A stretch of DNA of 64,000 bases from Pseudomonas sp. LBUM920 (GCF_003852315.1 NZ_CP027762.1:787501-851500), one strand, 5' to 3'. Shown: positions 19,211-29,622, counted from the stretch's first letter. The notes: generated from the sequence alone by a model not told the origin. Numbers and translations: made by a program.

Positions 19211-20581
19211 TCAGGTCAGAAAGTGCCAGAGCAACAGCGTGCCGACCAGCCCCACCACGGAAACGATGGTTTGCAGCACCGACCACACCCAGATCGTCTG
19301 CTTCAATTGCAAGCCAAAGTACTCGCGCACCATCCAGAACCCGGCGTCGTTGACGTGACAGAAGAACACCGAGCCGGCACCAATCGCCAGCGCCACCAGT
19401 GAACTCTGTGTCGCCGCCAACCCCGCCATCATCGGCGCGAGAATGCCCGCCGTGGTTGTCGTGGCGACGGTCGCCGAACCAGTGGCCTGGCGCAGGGCCA
19501 CGGCAATCAACCAGGCCAGCAGCAGATACGGCATGTGCGCGCCTTCGGCGACTTTACTGATGGTCTGGCTGACGCCGGCATCCAGCAACGTTTGCTTGAG
19601 GCCGCCGCCGGCGCCGATGGTCAACAGCAACACGGCGATGGGCGCGAGGGCTTTGCGCAGCGTGTTGCCGACCTCGGCGCGTGGCATGCCGGCGGCCCAA
19701 CCCAGGCAGATCACGGCGGCGATGACAGCCAGGCCGAGGGCGATCAGCGGTTCACCGAGAAACTTCAAGGTCAGTGCCAGCGGGTTTTCCGGCGCCATCG
19801 CAACTTTGGCCAAGGTGCTGCCGAGCATCAAAATCACCGGCAACAAAATGATCAGCAACGACACCCCGAAACTCGGCTGGCGCGGTGCCTTGGGCGGTGC
19901 GCTGAACAGCGCGCCGATGTCGGCCGGTTCATCTACCTGCATGCGCTTGGACAGCCAGTTGCCATACAGCGGGCCCGCGAGAATCACTGCTGGCACCGCC
20001 AGGCAGAAGCCCAGCAACATGGTCAGGCCCAAGTCGGCGTGCAATGCGCTCACCGCAATCAGCGGCCCCGGGTGCGGTGGCATCAGGGCGTGCAAGGTGG
20101 TCATGCCCGCCAGCGCCGGAATGGCGATTTTCAGCAGCGGCTGATTCGAACGTTTGGCCATTACGAAGATGATCGGCACCATCATCACCAGCCCGACTTC
20201 GAAGAACAGCGGCAAGCCAATCACCATCGCCACCAATGCCATCACCCAAGGCAACGACTTGCCTTTGCCCAGCCCGAGCAAGGTGGTAGCGATACGGTCG
20301 GCGGCGCCGGATTCGGCCATTAACGCACCGAGCATCGAGCCCAGAGCAATGATGATACCGGCCTCACCGAGGATCGCCCCGGCGCCTTTGCTGAAGGCCT
20401 TGGCGACTTCTTCCGGCGGCAACCCCGCGCCGACGCCGGCGATAAACGTACCGATCAGAATCGATAAAAATGGCGGCAGCTTGGTCGCGCTGATCAACAC
20501 AATGATGCTGGCGATGGCCAGCAGAACGCAGAACATGAGACGGGTGTCGTGAACCATCCACGCGGCAGTCGATAACTCCAA
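19211..20581 (-). CDS. GntP-family gluconate-type permease
   Basis: 456 aa, about 12 membrane segments, with the GntP-family features GLPLFFEVGLVMMVPI and MPPHPGPL (roughly residues 123-138 and 168-175) and ATGSATVATTTTAG near 368. Members import gluconate or related sugar acids with protons. The start is a TTG: AGGAG ends 7 nt before it, and the N-terminus matches family length. No gluconate kinase lies nearby, so the substrate could be another hydroxy acid. Ends 4 bp from the convergent MFS gene. Confidence 0.85.
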   Translation of the reverse strand: MELSTAAWMVHDTRLMFCVLLAIASIIVLISATKLPPFLSILIGTFIAGVGAGLPPEEVAKAFSKGAGAILGEAGIIIALGSMLGALMAESGAADRIATTLLGLGKGKSLPWVMALVAMVIGLPLFFEVGLVMMVPIIFVMAKRSNQPLLKIAIPALAGMTTLHALMPPHPGPLIAVSALHADLGLTMLLGFCLAVPAVILAGPLYGNWLSKRMQVDEPADIGALFSAPPKAPRQPSFGVSLLIILLPVILMLGSTLAKVAMAPENPLALTLKFLGEPLIALGLAVIAAVICLGWAAGMPRAEVGNTLRKALAPIAVLLLTIGAGGGLKQTLLDAGVSQTISKVAEGAHMPYLLLAWLIAVALRQATGSATVATTTTAGILAPMMAGLAATQSSLVALAIGAGSVFFCHVNDAGFWMVREYFGLQLKQTIWVWSVLQTIVSVVGLVGTLLLWHFLT

Positions 20582-20797
20582 AACGGGACTCCTTATCGAA
20601 CAGGTTGGCTAATTTGTTTCTTTTTGTTTCCTGCTCGAAAAGCATACCTGATAGAACTGTTGCAGAGCGTCCATGTGCGATTTTGGTGCGCGCGATATAA
20701 CGACGAGCTGTCGCGCGGATGACAAATTTGCAACCCCTGCGCGGGCATCTGGCCTATAGCTCTATGATCAACGAACCCCACTTATCGAGGAATTTTC

Positions 20798-21703
20798 ATG
20801 AGCGCAGGACATAACCACGGCCAGGTACGCGCCGGCCACGAGCGTCTTCTATGGATCGCCCTGGGGCTGACCAGCAGCTTCATGATTGCTGAGGTGATCG
20901 GCGCGTTTATCACCGGCAGCCTGGCGCTGCTGTCCGACGCCGCGCACATGATGACCGACGCCCTGGCGCTGGCGATTTCTCTGGTGGCCATCCAGGTCGC
21001 CAAGCGCGCGGCCGACCGCAAGCGCACCTTTGGCTACGCGCGTTTCGAGATCCTCGCGGCGGCGTTCAATGCGCTGCTGTTGTTTGGCGTGGCGTTTTAC
21101 ATTCTGTATGAGGCCTATCAACGGCTGCAGGCACCGGCTGAGATCCAGTCAACCGGCATGCTGGTGATTGCGTTTTTGGGGCTGATCGTCAACCTGATCT
21201 CGATGAAACTGCTCAGTGCCGCCAGCGGTGAAAGCCTGAATGTGAAGGGCGCATATCTGGAGGTTTGGAGCGACATGCTCGGTTCCATCGGCGTGATGAT
21301 CGCGGCAGTGGTGATCATGTTCACCGGCTGGGGCTGGGTTGACTCGGTGGTGGCGGCGGCGATTGGTTTCTGGGTGTTGCCGCGCACTTGGACGCTGCTC
21401 AAGGAAAGCATGAACGTGCTGCTGCAGGGCGTGCCGGACGGCATCGATATCGATCAGGTCGAGCAGGCCATTCGCGGTGTGCCGGGGGGCAAGGACGTGC
21501 ACGACCTGCATATCTGGGCCCTGACCAGTGGCAAGAATGTGCTGAGCACGCACTTGGTGGCGGATGCTGCGCTGAACACGGAGCAAAAAATCCTTAGTCA
21601 GGTGACGGAATTGCTGCACGAACAATTCGATATTTCCCACGCCACGATTCAGGTGGAAGGCGAAGGTTTTGTGCACGACGAGCATGACGAGGTGCATGCC
21701 TGA
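20798..21703 (+). CDS. czcD: CDF-family zinc/cobalt/cadmium efflux protein CzcD
   Basis: 301 aa cation diffusion facilitator. His-rich N-terminus (AGHNHG), six membrane segments, the metal-binding LLSDAAHMMTDALAL in TM2 (H/D pair) and EVWSDMLGSIGVM in TM5 (second H/D-type pair, here W-S-D), and a cytoplasmic C-terminal domain ending in an E/H/D-rich tail. Exports Zn2+, Co2+ or Cd2+ from cytoplasm to periplasm by proton exchange. First gene of the czc locus; czcCBA follows 110 bp downstream on the same strand. Confidence 0.9.
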   Translation: MSAGHNHGQVRAGHERLLWIALGLTSSFMIAEVIGAFITGSLALLSDAAHMMTDALALAISLVAIQVAKRAADRKRTFGYARFEILAAAFNALLLFGVAFYILYEAYQRLQAPAEIQSTGMLVIAFLGLIVNLISMKLLSAASGESLNVKGAYLEVWSDMLGSIGVMIAAVVIMFTGWGWVDSVVAAAIGFWVLPRTWTLLKESMNVLLQGVPDGIDIDQVEQAIRGVPGGKDVHDLHIWALTSGKNVLSTHLVADAALNTEQKILSQVTELLHEQFDISHATIQVEGEGFVHDEHDEVHA

Positions 21704-21813
21704 GCCCGGCTAACGGATTTGTAATGTTTCGCCCACGGCCCTGATAAGTACCGAAAGCTACATTGCCCCCCGCTGGGAAATCTCAGCGACTTCATGGGCG
21801 TGGAACTTTCGTT

Positions 21814-23034
21814 ATGGCACTTTCCGTTAGAACACTTTTGGGGGCAGCAGCGTTGTGGGTGGCCGCAGGCGCTGCCCAGGCGCAAACCCTCTCTCTGGAT
21901 GCAGCCCTGCAAGCCGCCTTCGCCAACAACCCTGACCTGGCCGCTGCGCAATGGGAAATCGACATTGCCCAGGGCGGTCGCCAGCAGGCCGGCTTGATCC
22001 CCAACCCGGTGGCTTCCTGGGATGCCGAAGACACTCGCCGCAGCACGCGCACAACCACCCTCAAACTCAGCCAGACCCTGGAACTGGGCGGCAAACGTGG
22101 CGCGCGCATTGACGTCGCGACGCGCGCCCAGGACGCCGCGGCGCTGACCCTGGAGCAGCGTCGCAATGGCCTGCGCGCCGACGTGATCGACAGTTACTAC
22201 AGTGCTTTGCGTGCCCAGCAGCGCCTCGACTTGGCGCAACGCTCGATGGCCCTGGCCGAGCGTGGCCTGGTGGTCGCCAAAGGTCGCGTCACCGCCGGCA
22301 AATCATCGCCGGTGGAAACCACGCGCGCGCAGGTGCAGGTGTCGCAGATCCGCCTGGAATTGAACCGCGCGCAAATCGGCCTCAGCGATGCCTATCGGCG
22401 CCTGGCCGCCAGCACCGGCAGCGCCACGCCTGACTTTGAGGCCGTGGCCGCGCAAAGCCAATCCGCGCCGCCCTTGCCGGCCGCCGCGCAACTGCTCGCG
22501 CGGCTTGAGCAAACCACCGAACTGCGCCTGGCCGACCTGCACATTATTCAAAGCGAAGCCAGCGTGGGCCTGGAAAAGGCCCAGCGGATTCCCGACCTCG
22601 ATGTGTCCATCGGCAGCCAGTACGACGCCAGCGTGCGTGAACGCGTGAACCTGGTGGGCGTGTCGATGCCGATCCCGCTGTTCAACCGCAACCAGGGCAA
22701 TGTGCTCGCCGCCAGCCGCCGTGCCGACCAAGCCCGCGACTTGCGTAACGCGGTCGAACTGCGCCTGCGCACCGAAACCCGCCAGGCCCTGGACCTGTGG
22801 CAAACCGCCGATACCGAAGTGCGCGCATTCAACCAACACATCCTGCCCGCCGCCCAGAGCGCGGTGGACAACGCCACCCGTGGCTTCGAGATGGGCAAGT
22901 TCAACTTCCTCGACGTGCTCGACGCCCAGCGCACCTTGATCGCAGCCCGCACCCAATACCTGGTGGCGACCGCTCAGGCGACCGACGCCTGGGTGCGCAT
23001 CGAACGTATTTACGGCGACCTCGCCCGGTTTTGA
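21814..23034 (+). CDS. czcC: CzcC outer-membrane channel of a heavy-metal RND pump
   Basis: 406 aa TolC-type outer-membrane efflux protein. Signal peptide ends AAGAAQAQT near residue 24. Two OEP repeats of helices and strands follow, the second ending with the typical FEMGKFNFLDVLDAQRTLI. The frame is open from 21763, but the start is the ATG at 21814, which gives a proper signal peptide. Forms the outer part of CzcCBA; czcB starts 18 bp later. Confidence 0.92.
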   Translation: MALSVRTLLGAAALWVAAGAAQAQTLSLDAALQAAFANNPDLAAAQWEIDIAQGGRQQAGLIPNPVASWDAEDTRRSTRTTTLKLSQTLELGGKRGARIDVATRAQDAAALTLEQRRNGLRADVIDSYYSALRAQQRLDLAQRSMALAERGLVVAKGRVTAGKSSPVETTRAQVQVSQIRLELNRAQIGLSDAYRRLAASTGSATPDFEAVAAQSQSAPPLPAAAQLLARLEQTTELRLADLHIIQSEASVGLEKAQRIPDLDVSIGSQYDASVRERVNLVGVSMPIPLFNRNQGNVLAASRRADQARDLRNAVELRLRTETRQALDLWQTADTEVRAFNQHILPAAQSAVDNATRGFEMGKFNFLDVLDAQRTLIAARTQYLVATAQATDAWVRIERIYGDLARF

Positions 23035-23052
23035 TCTTTTCTGGAGTCTTTT

Positions 23053-24159
23053 ATGAAGCCTAAACACGGTGTGGCGCTCGCCGTCGCCCTGAGCCTGATG
23101 CTGTCTGGTTTTGCACAGGCCGAGGAGGAGGAAGGCACACTCGAACTCACCGAGCAACAGATCCAGGCGGCCGGTATTCAGCTCGCCCAAGCCCAACCGC
23201 GGGCGATCAGCACGCTGCTGACGTTGCCGGGAGAAGTGCGTTTCGACGAGGACCGTACCTCGCACATCGTGCCGCGTGCGGCCGGTGTGGTGGAGGCGGT
23301 AAAGGTCAACCTTGGCCAGTCGGTGAAAAAGGGCGAGGTGTTGGCCGTGATCGCCAGCCAGCAGATTTCCGACCAGCGCAGCGAGTTGGCCGCCAGCGAG
23401 CGACGCGTCGAGCTGGCGCGTACCACCTTTGAGCGTGAGCGCCAGCTGTGGAAGGACGAAATCTCCGCCGAGCAGGATTACCTGCTGGCGCGCCAGACCT
23501 TGCAGGAAGCGGAAATCGCGCTGAACAACGCGCGTCAGAAGATGACGGCGCTCAGCGGCAGCGCCGTACTGGCCGGCGGTAATCGCTACGAGCTGCGCGC
23601 GCCATTCGCCGGTGTGGTGGTGGAAAAGCACCTGGGCGTGGGCGAAGTGGTAGGCGAAACCAGCAACGCCTTCACGCTCTCGGATTTGTCCCAGGTGTGG
23701 GTCACGTTCGGCGTGTTTCCCAAGGACCTGAAAAAGGTGCGCGTCGGTAAACCGGTGAAGGTCAGCTCCACGGAAATGGGCACCGACGTTCAAGGCACCG
23801 TGGCCTACGTCGGCAACCTGCTCGGCGAGCAGACGCGCACCGCTACCGTGCGCGTGACTGTGCCCAACCCCGACGATGCCTGGCGGCCAGGGTTGTTTGT
23901 GACTGTGCAACTGGCCACCGACACCTACCAGGCCAAGGTCACCGTGCCGCAAACCGCCATCCAGACAGTCGAGGACAAACCCTCGGTATTCGTGCGCACG
24001 GCGGACGGTTTCATCACCCGCCACCTCGAACTGGGCGTGAGTGAAAACGGCTACGTCGAAGTGCGCCAAGGCCTGGAAGCCGGTGCGCAAGTGGCGACCG
24101 AAGGCAGCTTCATCCTCAAGTCCGAACTGGGTAAAGGCTCGGCCGAGCACGCCCATTGA
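23053..24159 (+). CDS. czcB: CzcB periplasmic adaptor of a heavy-metal RND pump
   Basis: 368 aa HlyD/MFP adaptor with signal peptide (ends GFAQA near residue 24), lipoyl half-motifs around VVEAVKVNLGQSVKKGEVLAV and the second half after a helical hairpin, then beta-barrel and membrane-proximal domains. Bridges CzcA and CzcC. The ATG is preceded by CTGGAG. 18 bp before czcA. Confidence 0.92.
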   Translation: MKPKHGVALAVALSLMLSGFAQAEEEEGTLELTEQQIQAAGIQLAQAQPRAISTLLTLPGEVRFDEDRTSHIVPRAAGVVEAVKVNLGQSVKKGEVLAVIASQQISDQRSELAASERRVELARTTFERERQLWKDEISAEQDYLLARQTLQEAEIALNNARQKMTALSGSAVLAGGNRYELRAPFAGVVVEKHLGVGEVVGETSNAFTLSDLSQVWVTFGVFPKDLKKVRVGKPVKVSSTEMGTDVQGTVAYVGNLLGEQTRTATVRVTVPNPDDAWRPGLFVTVQLATDTYQAKVTVPQTAIQTVEDKPSVFVRTADGFITRHLELGVSENGYVEVRQGLEAGAQVATEGSFILKSELGKGSAEHAH

Positions 24160-24177
24160 TCCTGCGAGTGATTCCCC

Positions 24178-27100
24178 ATGTTTGAGCGCCTTATCCAATT
24201 TGCCATCGAGCAGCGCATCATCGTGCTACTGGCGGTGCTGTTGATGGCCGGTGTCGGCATCGCCAGTTATCAGAAGTTGCCCATCGACGCGGTGCCCGAC
24301 ATCACCAATGTGCAGGTGCAGATCAACTCGGCGGCGGCCGGCTTCTCGCCGTTGGAAACCGAGCAGCGCATCACCTTTCCCATCGAAACCGCCATGGCTG
24401 GCCTGCCGGGTTTGCAGCAGACGCGTTCGTTGTCGCGCTCCGGTCTGTCCCAGGTCACGGTGATCTTCAAAGACGGCACTGACCTGTTCTTCGCCCGCCA
24501 ATTGGTCAACGAGCGCCTGCAGGTGGCCCGCGAGCAATTGCCCACCGGCATCGAAACCGCGATGGGGCCGATTTCCACTGGCCTCGGGGAGATTTTCCTG
24601 TGGACCGTCGAAGCCGAAGACGGCGCGCTCAAGGAAGATGGCACGCCTTACTCGCCGACCGACCTGCGCGTCATCCAGGACTGGATCATCAAGCCACAGC
24701 TGCGCAACGTGCCGGGTGTGGCCGAGATCAACACCATCGGCGGCTTTGCCAAGGAATACCAGATCGCGCCGGACCCAAAACGCTTGGCAGCCTACAACCT
24801 GACGCTGACCGATTTGGTCACCGCGCTTGAGCGCAACAACGCCAACGTTGGCGCCGGTTACATCGAGCGCAGCGGCGAGCAGCTGTTGATTCGCGCACCG
24901 GGGCAAGTGGCGTCGATCGATGACATTGCCAACATCGTGATCACCACGTCGGACGGCACGCCGATCCGCGTGCGCAATGTGGCGCAAGTCGACATCGGCC
25001 GTGAGCTGCGCACCGGCGCCGCCACCGAAAATGGCCGTGAAGTGGTGCTGGGCACGGTGTTCATGCTGATCGGTGAAAACAGCCGCACCGTGTCCCAGGC
25101 GGTGGCGAAAAAACTCGAAGAGATCAACCGTTCGCTGCCCCAGGGCGTGGTTGCCGTGACCGTTTATGACCGCACCAACCTGGTCGAAAAAGCCATCGCC
25201 ACGGTGAAGAAAAACCTCTTCGAAGGTGCGCTGCTGGTGGTCGCGGTGCTGTTTCTGTTCCTGGGCAATATCCGCGCGGCGTTGATCACCGCGATGGTGA
25301 TTCCGCTGGCGATGCTGTTCACCTTTACCGGCATGTTTACCAACAAAGTCAGTGCCAACCTGATGAGCCTTGGCGCGCTGGACTTCGGGATTATTGTCGA
25401 CGGCGCGGTGGTGATCGTCGAAAACGCCATTCGCCGGCTGGCCCATGCGCAGCAGCGCCATGGCCGCTTGCTGACCCGCAGCGAGCGCCTGCACGAAGTG
25501 TTCGCTGCGGCCAAGCAAGCGCGGCGCGCACTGATCTTCGGGCAACTGATCATCATGGTGGTGTACCTGCCGATCTTCGCCCTCACCGGGGTGGCCGGGA
25601 AGATGTTCCACCCCATGGCGTTCACTGTGGTCATCGCTTTGCTCGGTGCGATGATTCTGTCGGTGACCTTTGTGCCGGCCGCGATTGCGCTGTTTGTCAC
25701 CGGCAAGGTCAGGGAAGAGGAAAACCTGGTGATGCGCACGGCGCGTCGGGCCTATGCGCCGGTGCTGGATTGGGTCATGACGCGCCGCCCGCTGGTGTTC
25801 GGCCTGGCGGTGCTGACCATCGTCGCTTCGGGCGTGGTGGCCAGCCGCATGGGCAGCGAATTTATCCCCAGCCTCAGTGAAGGCGACTTCGCTCAACAGG
25901 CCCTGCGCGTACCCGGCACCAGCCTCACGCAATCGGTGCAGATGCAGCAGCAGCTGGAAAAAACCTTGATGGCCCAGGTGCCGGAAATCGAGCGAGTCTT
26001 TGCGCGCACCGGTACCGCGGAAATCGCTTCCGACCCGATGCCGCCGAATATTTCCGACAGCTATGTGATGCTCAAGCCCAAGGACCAGTGGCCTGATCCA
26101 GCGAAATCCCGCGAGGCGCTGATCGAAGATATCCAGCGCGCCAGTGCGATTGTGCCGGGCAGTGCGTATGAGCTGTCGCAGCCGATCCAGCTGCGCTTCA
26201 ACGAGTTGATTTCCGGGGTGCGCAGTGACGTGGCGGTGAAGGTGTTTGGCGACGACATGGCAGTGCTCAACAAGACCGCCGCAGAAATCGCCGAGACCTT
26301 GCAGACGCTTGATGGCGCCTCGGAAGTGAAGGTGGAGCAGACCGCTGGCCTGCCGGTGCTGACCATCAATATTGATCGCGACAAGGCCGCGCGATTTGGC
26401 CTGAACGTGGGCGACGTGCAGGACACCATCGCCGTTGCCGTGGGTGGGCGCCAGGCCGGCACGCTGTACGAGGGTGACCGCCGCTTCGACATGGTCGTGC
26501 GTTTATCCGATGCGCTGCGCACCGATATCGACGGCTTGTCGCGGCTGTTGATCCCGGTGCCGGCGCTGGCCAGCAACGCCTCGGGCCAGTTGGGTTTTAT
26601 TGCCTTGTCCCAGGTCGCCAGCCTGGACCTGGTGCTGGGCCCGAACCAGATCAGCCGTGAGAACGGCAAGCGCCTGGTGATTGTCAGCGCCAATGTGCGC
26701 GGGCGTGATATCGGTTCGTTCGTCGAAGAGGCCGAGTCTGCCATCAGCACTCAGGTGAAGGTCCCGGCGGGTTACTGGACCACCTGGGGCGGCCAGTTCG
26801 AACAGCTCAAGGAGGCCTCCGAGCGCTTGCGTATCGTGGTGCCGGTGGCGTTGCTGCTGGTGTTCGGGCTGTTGTTCATGATGTTCAACAACCTCAAGGA
26901 TGGCTTGCTGGTGTTTACCGGGATTCCGTTCGCGTTGACCGGTGGGATCATGGCGCTGTGGCTGCGTGATATTCCGTTGTCGATCTCGGCGGGGGTGGGG
27001 TTTATTGCGTTGTCGGGGGTGGCGGTGCTTAACGGGCTGGTGATGATTGCCTTCATCCGCAACCTGCGTGAGGAAGGGCGTCCACTGTCGGTGGCGATCC

Positions 27101-27312
27101 ATGAAGGGGCGCTCACACGTTTACGCCCGGTGTTGATGACTGCGCTGGTGGCATCCCTGGGGTTTATCCCCATGGCCTTGGCCACCGGCACCGGCGCCGA
27201 AGTACAGCGCCCGCTGGCGACGGTGGTGATCGGCGGGATTATTTCTTCTACGTTGCTGACCTTGCTGGTGCTGCCGGCGTTGTATCAGTGGGCGCACCGC
27301 AAGGAGGAATGA
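24178..27312 (+). CDS. czcA: CzcA heavy-metal RND efflux pump
   Basis: 1044 aa, the full length of HME-RND pumps, with TM1 near the N-terminus, two large periplasmic loops and 12 TM segments. The TM4 proton-relay signature is D402-F-G-I-I-V-D408-G-A-V-V-I-V-E415-N, the HME1 class pattern associated with Zn2+/Co2+/Cd2+ in CzcA of Cupriavidus, at the same residue numbers. Exports metal from the periplasm through CzcBC. The downstream intergenic region is full of GC-rich inverted repeats. Confidence 0.95.
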   Translation: MFERLIQFAIEQRIIVLLAVLLMAGVGIASYQKLPIDAVPDITNVQVQINSAAAGFSPLETEQRITFPIETAMAGLPGLQQTRSLSRSGLSQVTVIFKDGTDLFFARQLVNERLQVAREQLPTGIETAMGPISTGLGEIFLWTVEAEDGALKEDGTPYSPTDLRVIQDWIIKPQLRNVPGVAEINTIGGFAKEYQIAPDPKRLAAYNLTLTDLVTALERNNANVGAGYIERSGEQLLIRAPGQVASIDDIANIVITTSDGTPIRVRNVAQVDIGRELRTGAATENGREVVLGTVFMLIGENSRTVSQAVAKKLEEINRSLPQGVVAVTVYDRTNLVEKAIATVKKNLFEGALLVVAVLFLFLGNIRAALITAMVIPLAMLFTFTGMFTNKVSANLMSLGALDFGIIVDGAVVIVENAIRRLAHAQQRHGRLLTRSERLHEVFAAAKQARRALIFGQLIIMVVYLPIFALTGVAGKMFHPMAFTVVIALLGAMILSVTFVPAAIALFVTGKVREEENLVMRTARRAYAPVLDWVMTRRPLVFGLAVLTIVASGVVASRMGSEFIPSLSEGDFAQQALRVPGTSLTQSVQMQQQLEKTLMAQVPEIERVFARTGTAEIASDPMPPNISDSYVMLKPKDQWPDPAKSREALIEDIQRASAIVPGSAYELSQPIQLRFNELISGVRSDVAVKVFGDDMAVLNKTAAEIAETLQTLDGASEVKVEQTAGLPVLTINIDRDKAARFGLNVGDVQDTIAVAVGGRQAGTLYEGDRRFDMVVRLSDALRTDIDGLSRLLIPVPALASNASGQLGFIALSQVASLDLVLGPNQISRENGKRLVIVSANVRGRDIGSFVEEAESAISTQVKVPAGYWTTWGGQFEQLKEASERLRIVVPVALLLVFGLLFMMFNNLKDGLLVFTGIPFALTGGIMALWLRDIPLSISAGVGFIALSGVAVLNGLVMIAFIRNLREEGRPLSVAIHEGALTRLRPVLMTALVASLGFIPMALATGTGAEVQRPLATVVIGGIISSTLLTLLVLPALYQWAHRKEE

Positions 27313-27370
27313 TGCGGGTGGGGTGAGCGGGCATGTTGTGGTGAGCACGCTTACTGTGGCGAGCGGGCAT

Positions 27371-27508
27371 GTTGTGGCGAGCGGGCTTGCCCCGCGTTGG
27401 GTGGCGAAGCCGCCCCAAATCTTTCGCCGCGGTATATCAGGGATACCGAGGTGGGCCTGATGGGGTCTGCTGCGCAGCCCAACGCGGGGCAAGCCCGCTC
27501 GCCACAAC
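27371..27508. repeat. long GC-rich inverted repeat, REPIN variant
   Basis: 31-bp arms (27371-27401 and 27478-27508) with core GGCGAGCGGGCTTGCCCCGC and its exact complement, enclosing about 76 bp. Partial tandem copies (GTGGCGAGCGGGCATGTT) precede it from about 27320. A second element with the same arms is at 40006-40141. Sits between convergent czcA and czcS and could also end transcription. Confidence 0.85.
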
Positions 27509-27565
27509 AAGCCCGCGCCACAACACGTTCGCTTGGGGCAGGAAGCACGCTCAGCCTTGAGGGGC

Positions 27566-28951
27566 TCATACCTGAGGAAACACCAGGCGAAACACGGTGA
27601 AAGCGCCGGGCGAACTGCGCACGTCGGTTTGCCCCTGGTGCAGGGTCATGATCGATCGCACGATGGCCAGTCCCAGGCCGGTGCCGCCCTCGGTGCGCGC
27701 GCGGCTGCTGTCGACACGGTAGAACCGTTCGAACAGGTGCGGCAGGTGGTGCGCTTCAATCCCCGGGCCTGGGTTGCTCACAGACAACGACACGCTGTTG
27801 CCGTAAGCCTCCACTCGCAACGAGATATGCGCGCCCGCTGGGCTATGGCGGATCGCATTGGACAGCAGGTTGGAGAGCGCGCGTTGAATCATCAGGCGAT
27901 CGCCGTGCACCTGGGCCTCGCCGCTGAGGGTCAGGGCCAGTTGTTTGTCTTCGGCACTCAGGGCGAATAAATCCATGACCCGATGAGCTTCGTCCGCCAG
28001 CGATACTGCGGTAAACGAAGCACGCGCTGCCGGGTGGCTGACCTGGGCCAGGAACAACATGTCGGAAACGATGCGGGCCAGGCGCTCCAGCTCTTCGGTG
28101 TTGGATTCCAGCACTGCTTTGTATTCGTCCGGTGGGCGTTGGCGCGACAACGTGAGCTGGGCTTTGCCCATCAGGTTGGTCAGCGGTGCACGCAGTTCGT
28201 GAGCAAGGTCGTCGGAGAATTGCGACAGTTGCTGCACCCCGGCGTCCAGGCGGTTGAGCATCACATTGAAGCCTTGCGCCAACTCGCCCAGCTCCTTGGG
28301 CAGGTTGTCGACGGACAAGCGATGGGTCAGGTCCTGGGTGGTGACTTTGGCCGCCACATGGCTGAACTGCTTCAACGGCGCAAGCCCGCGCTGCACCAGC
28401 CACCAGGCGCCCATGCCGATCAGCATCAACAACATGGGCAAGGCGATCACTGTGGCGCGCAGGTAGGCACTGAGCAGCGCCTGATCGTCCATGCGGTCCA
28501 GCGACAACAGCACGCGTACGCGTTCGCCGCTGGCCAGGCGCATCAGGCTGGAGGCGCTGAGCACCTGGTTGCCATTGCTGTCGGCCCAATTGAGGTAGCC
28601 GAGCGTTTCTCGCGGTGTGAAGTTTGTCAGCAGCGGCTCCTGAGGCTTGGCACCGATGCTCAGCAGCACTGTTTCATCGGGCGCGGTGCCGACGATAGTG
28701 AGGTAAAAATTGTCATGGCCGATCACCAGGTCCATCAGCGAATGCGGGCGCGCCCGGATGGCGTGGGCGTCGAGGCCTTGAGACAGGCTGTGCTGGATCT
28801 GTTCCATCTTGCTTTCCAGGCCTTTGCGCGCCAGTTTTTCCAGTTCGTGGGTCAGGGCGAGATACGCCAACGTCGCCAGCAACAGCACCAGGCCCGCGCC
28901 CATGAGGCTGACCGTCAACCCCAGGCGCATCGACAGACTGCCGGTTTTCAT
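27566..28951 (-). CDS. czcS: heavy-metal sensor histidine kinase CzcS
   Basis: 461 aa. TM1 near residues 13-32, a periplasmic domain of about 130 aa, TM2 near 170-190, HAMP, then the HisKA H-box FSDDLAHELRAPL, an N-box near the C-terminal third and G1/G2 boxes NPGPGIE and GGTGLGLAIV. Matches the CzcS/CopS/SilS branch of metal sensors. Its start overlaps the czcR stop by 4 nt. Probably senses periplasmic zinc, cadmium or cobalt and activates the convergent czcCBA genes. Confidence 0.9.
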   Translation of the reverse strand: MKTGSLSMRLGLTVSLMGAGLVLLLATLAYLALTHELEKLARKGLESKMEQIQHSLSQGLDAHAIRARPHSLMDLVIGHDNFYLTIVGTAPDETVLLSIGAKPQEPLLTNFTPRETLGYLNWADSNGNQVLSASSLMRLASGERVRVLLSLDRMDDQALLSAYLRATVIALPMLLMLIGMGAWWLVQRGLAPLKQFSHVAAKVTTQDLTHRLSVDNLPKELGELAQGFNVMLNRLDAGVQQLSQFSDDLAHELRAPLTNLMGKAQLTLSRQRPPDEYKAVLESNTEELERLARIVSDMLFLAQVSHPAARASFTAVSLADEAHRVMDLFALSAEDKQLALTLSGEAQVHGDRLMIQRALSNLLSNAIRHSPAGAHISLRVEAYGNSVSLSVSNPGPGIEAHHLPHLFERFYRVDSSRARTEGGTGLGLAIVRSIMTLHQGQTDVRSSPGAFTVFRLVFPQV

Positions 28952-29622
28952 GGCCGTGCTTCCAGCACGTAACCCACGCCGCGAATGGTGTGGATCAGCT
29001 TGACCTCGCTCTGATCGTCCACCTTGGCCCGCAGGCGGCTGATGGAGACTTCCACGACGTTGGTGTCACAGTCGAAATTCATGTCCCACACCAGCGAAAT
29101 GATCTGCGTGCGCGTCAGCACTTCACCGGTCTGGCGCATCAGCACCTGCAGCAGTGCGAACTCCTTGGTGGTCAAGTCAATGCGCCGTGTGCCGCGGTAC
29201 GCGCGATGGCGGCGGGGGTCCAGTTCCAGGTCCGACACGCTGAACACTTCCGGCTGTGGGATGTGCTCGCTGCGCCGCAGCAGGGTGCGTACCCGCGCCA
29301 GCAGTTCGGGAAACTCGAAGGGTTTGACCAGGTAATCATCGGCGCCCATGTCCAGGCCCTTGATCTTGTCGGCCAGCCGCCCGCGGGCGGTCAGCATCAT
29401 CACGCGCTGGGTGCCGTTGCGGCGCAATTGCTCCAGCACTTCCCAGCCATCCTTGCCCGGCAGGTTGACGTCAAGAATCACCAACTCATAGGCGTGCTGC
29501 TCAGCCAGGTGCAGGCCATCAATGCCATTGGACGCGCAGTCCACGACGTAGCCACTTTCATTCAGGCCTTGCTGCAGGTAGTCAGCGGTTTTTTGCTCGT
29601 CCTCAACCACAAGGATACGCAT
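28948..29622 (-). CDS. czcR: heavy-metal response regulator CzcR
   Basis: 224 aa OmpR/PhoB-type regulator. Receiver domain with D8/D9-type acidic pair (VVEDEQK), phosphoacceptor D51 in VILDVNLPGKDGWE and K near 101 in DYLVKPF; winged-helix DNA-binding domain from about residue 130. Belongs to the CzcR/CopR/SilR group. In P. aeruginosa CzcR activates czcCBA and represses oprD; an OprD-type porin gene lies directly upstream here. Confidence 0.92.
   Translation of the reverse strand: MRILVVEDEQKTADYLQQGLNESGYVVDCASNGIDGLHLAEQHAYELVILDVNLPGKDGWEVLEQLRRNGTQRVMMLTARGRLADKIKGLDMGADDYLVKPFEFPELLARVRTLLRRSEHIPQPEVFSVSDLELDPRRHRAYRGTRRIDLTTKEFALLQVLMRQTGEVLTRTQIISLVWDMNFDCDTNVVEVSISRLRAKVDDQSEVKLIHTIRGVGYVLEARP

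Noticed and set aside
22303..24198. 631-codon frame antisense to czcC and czcB
   Set aside because: Crosses two well-supported genes; typical high-GC shadow.
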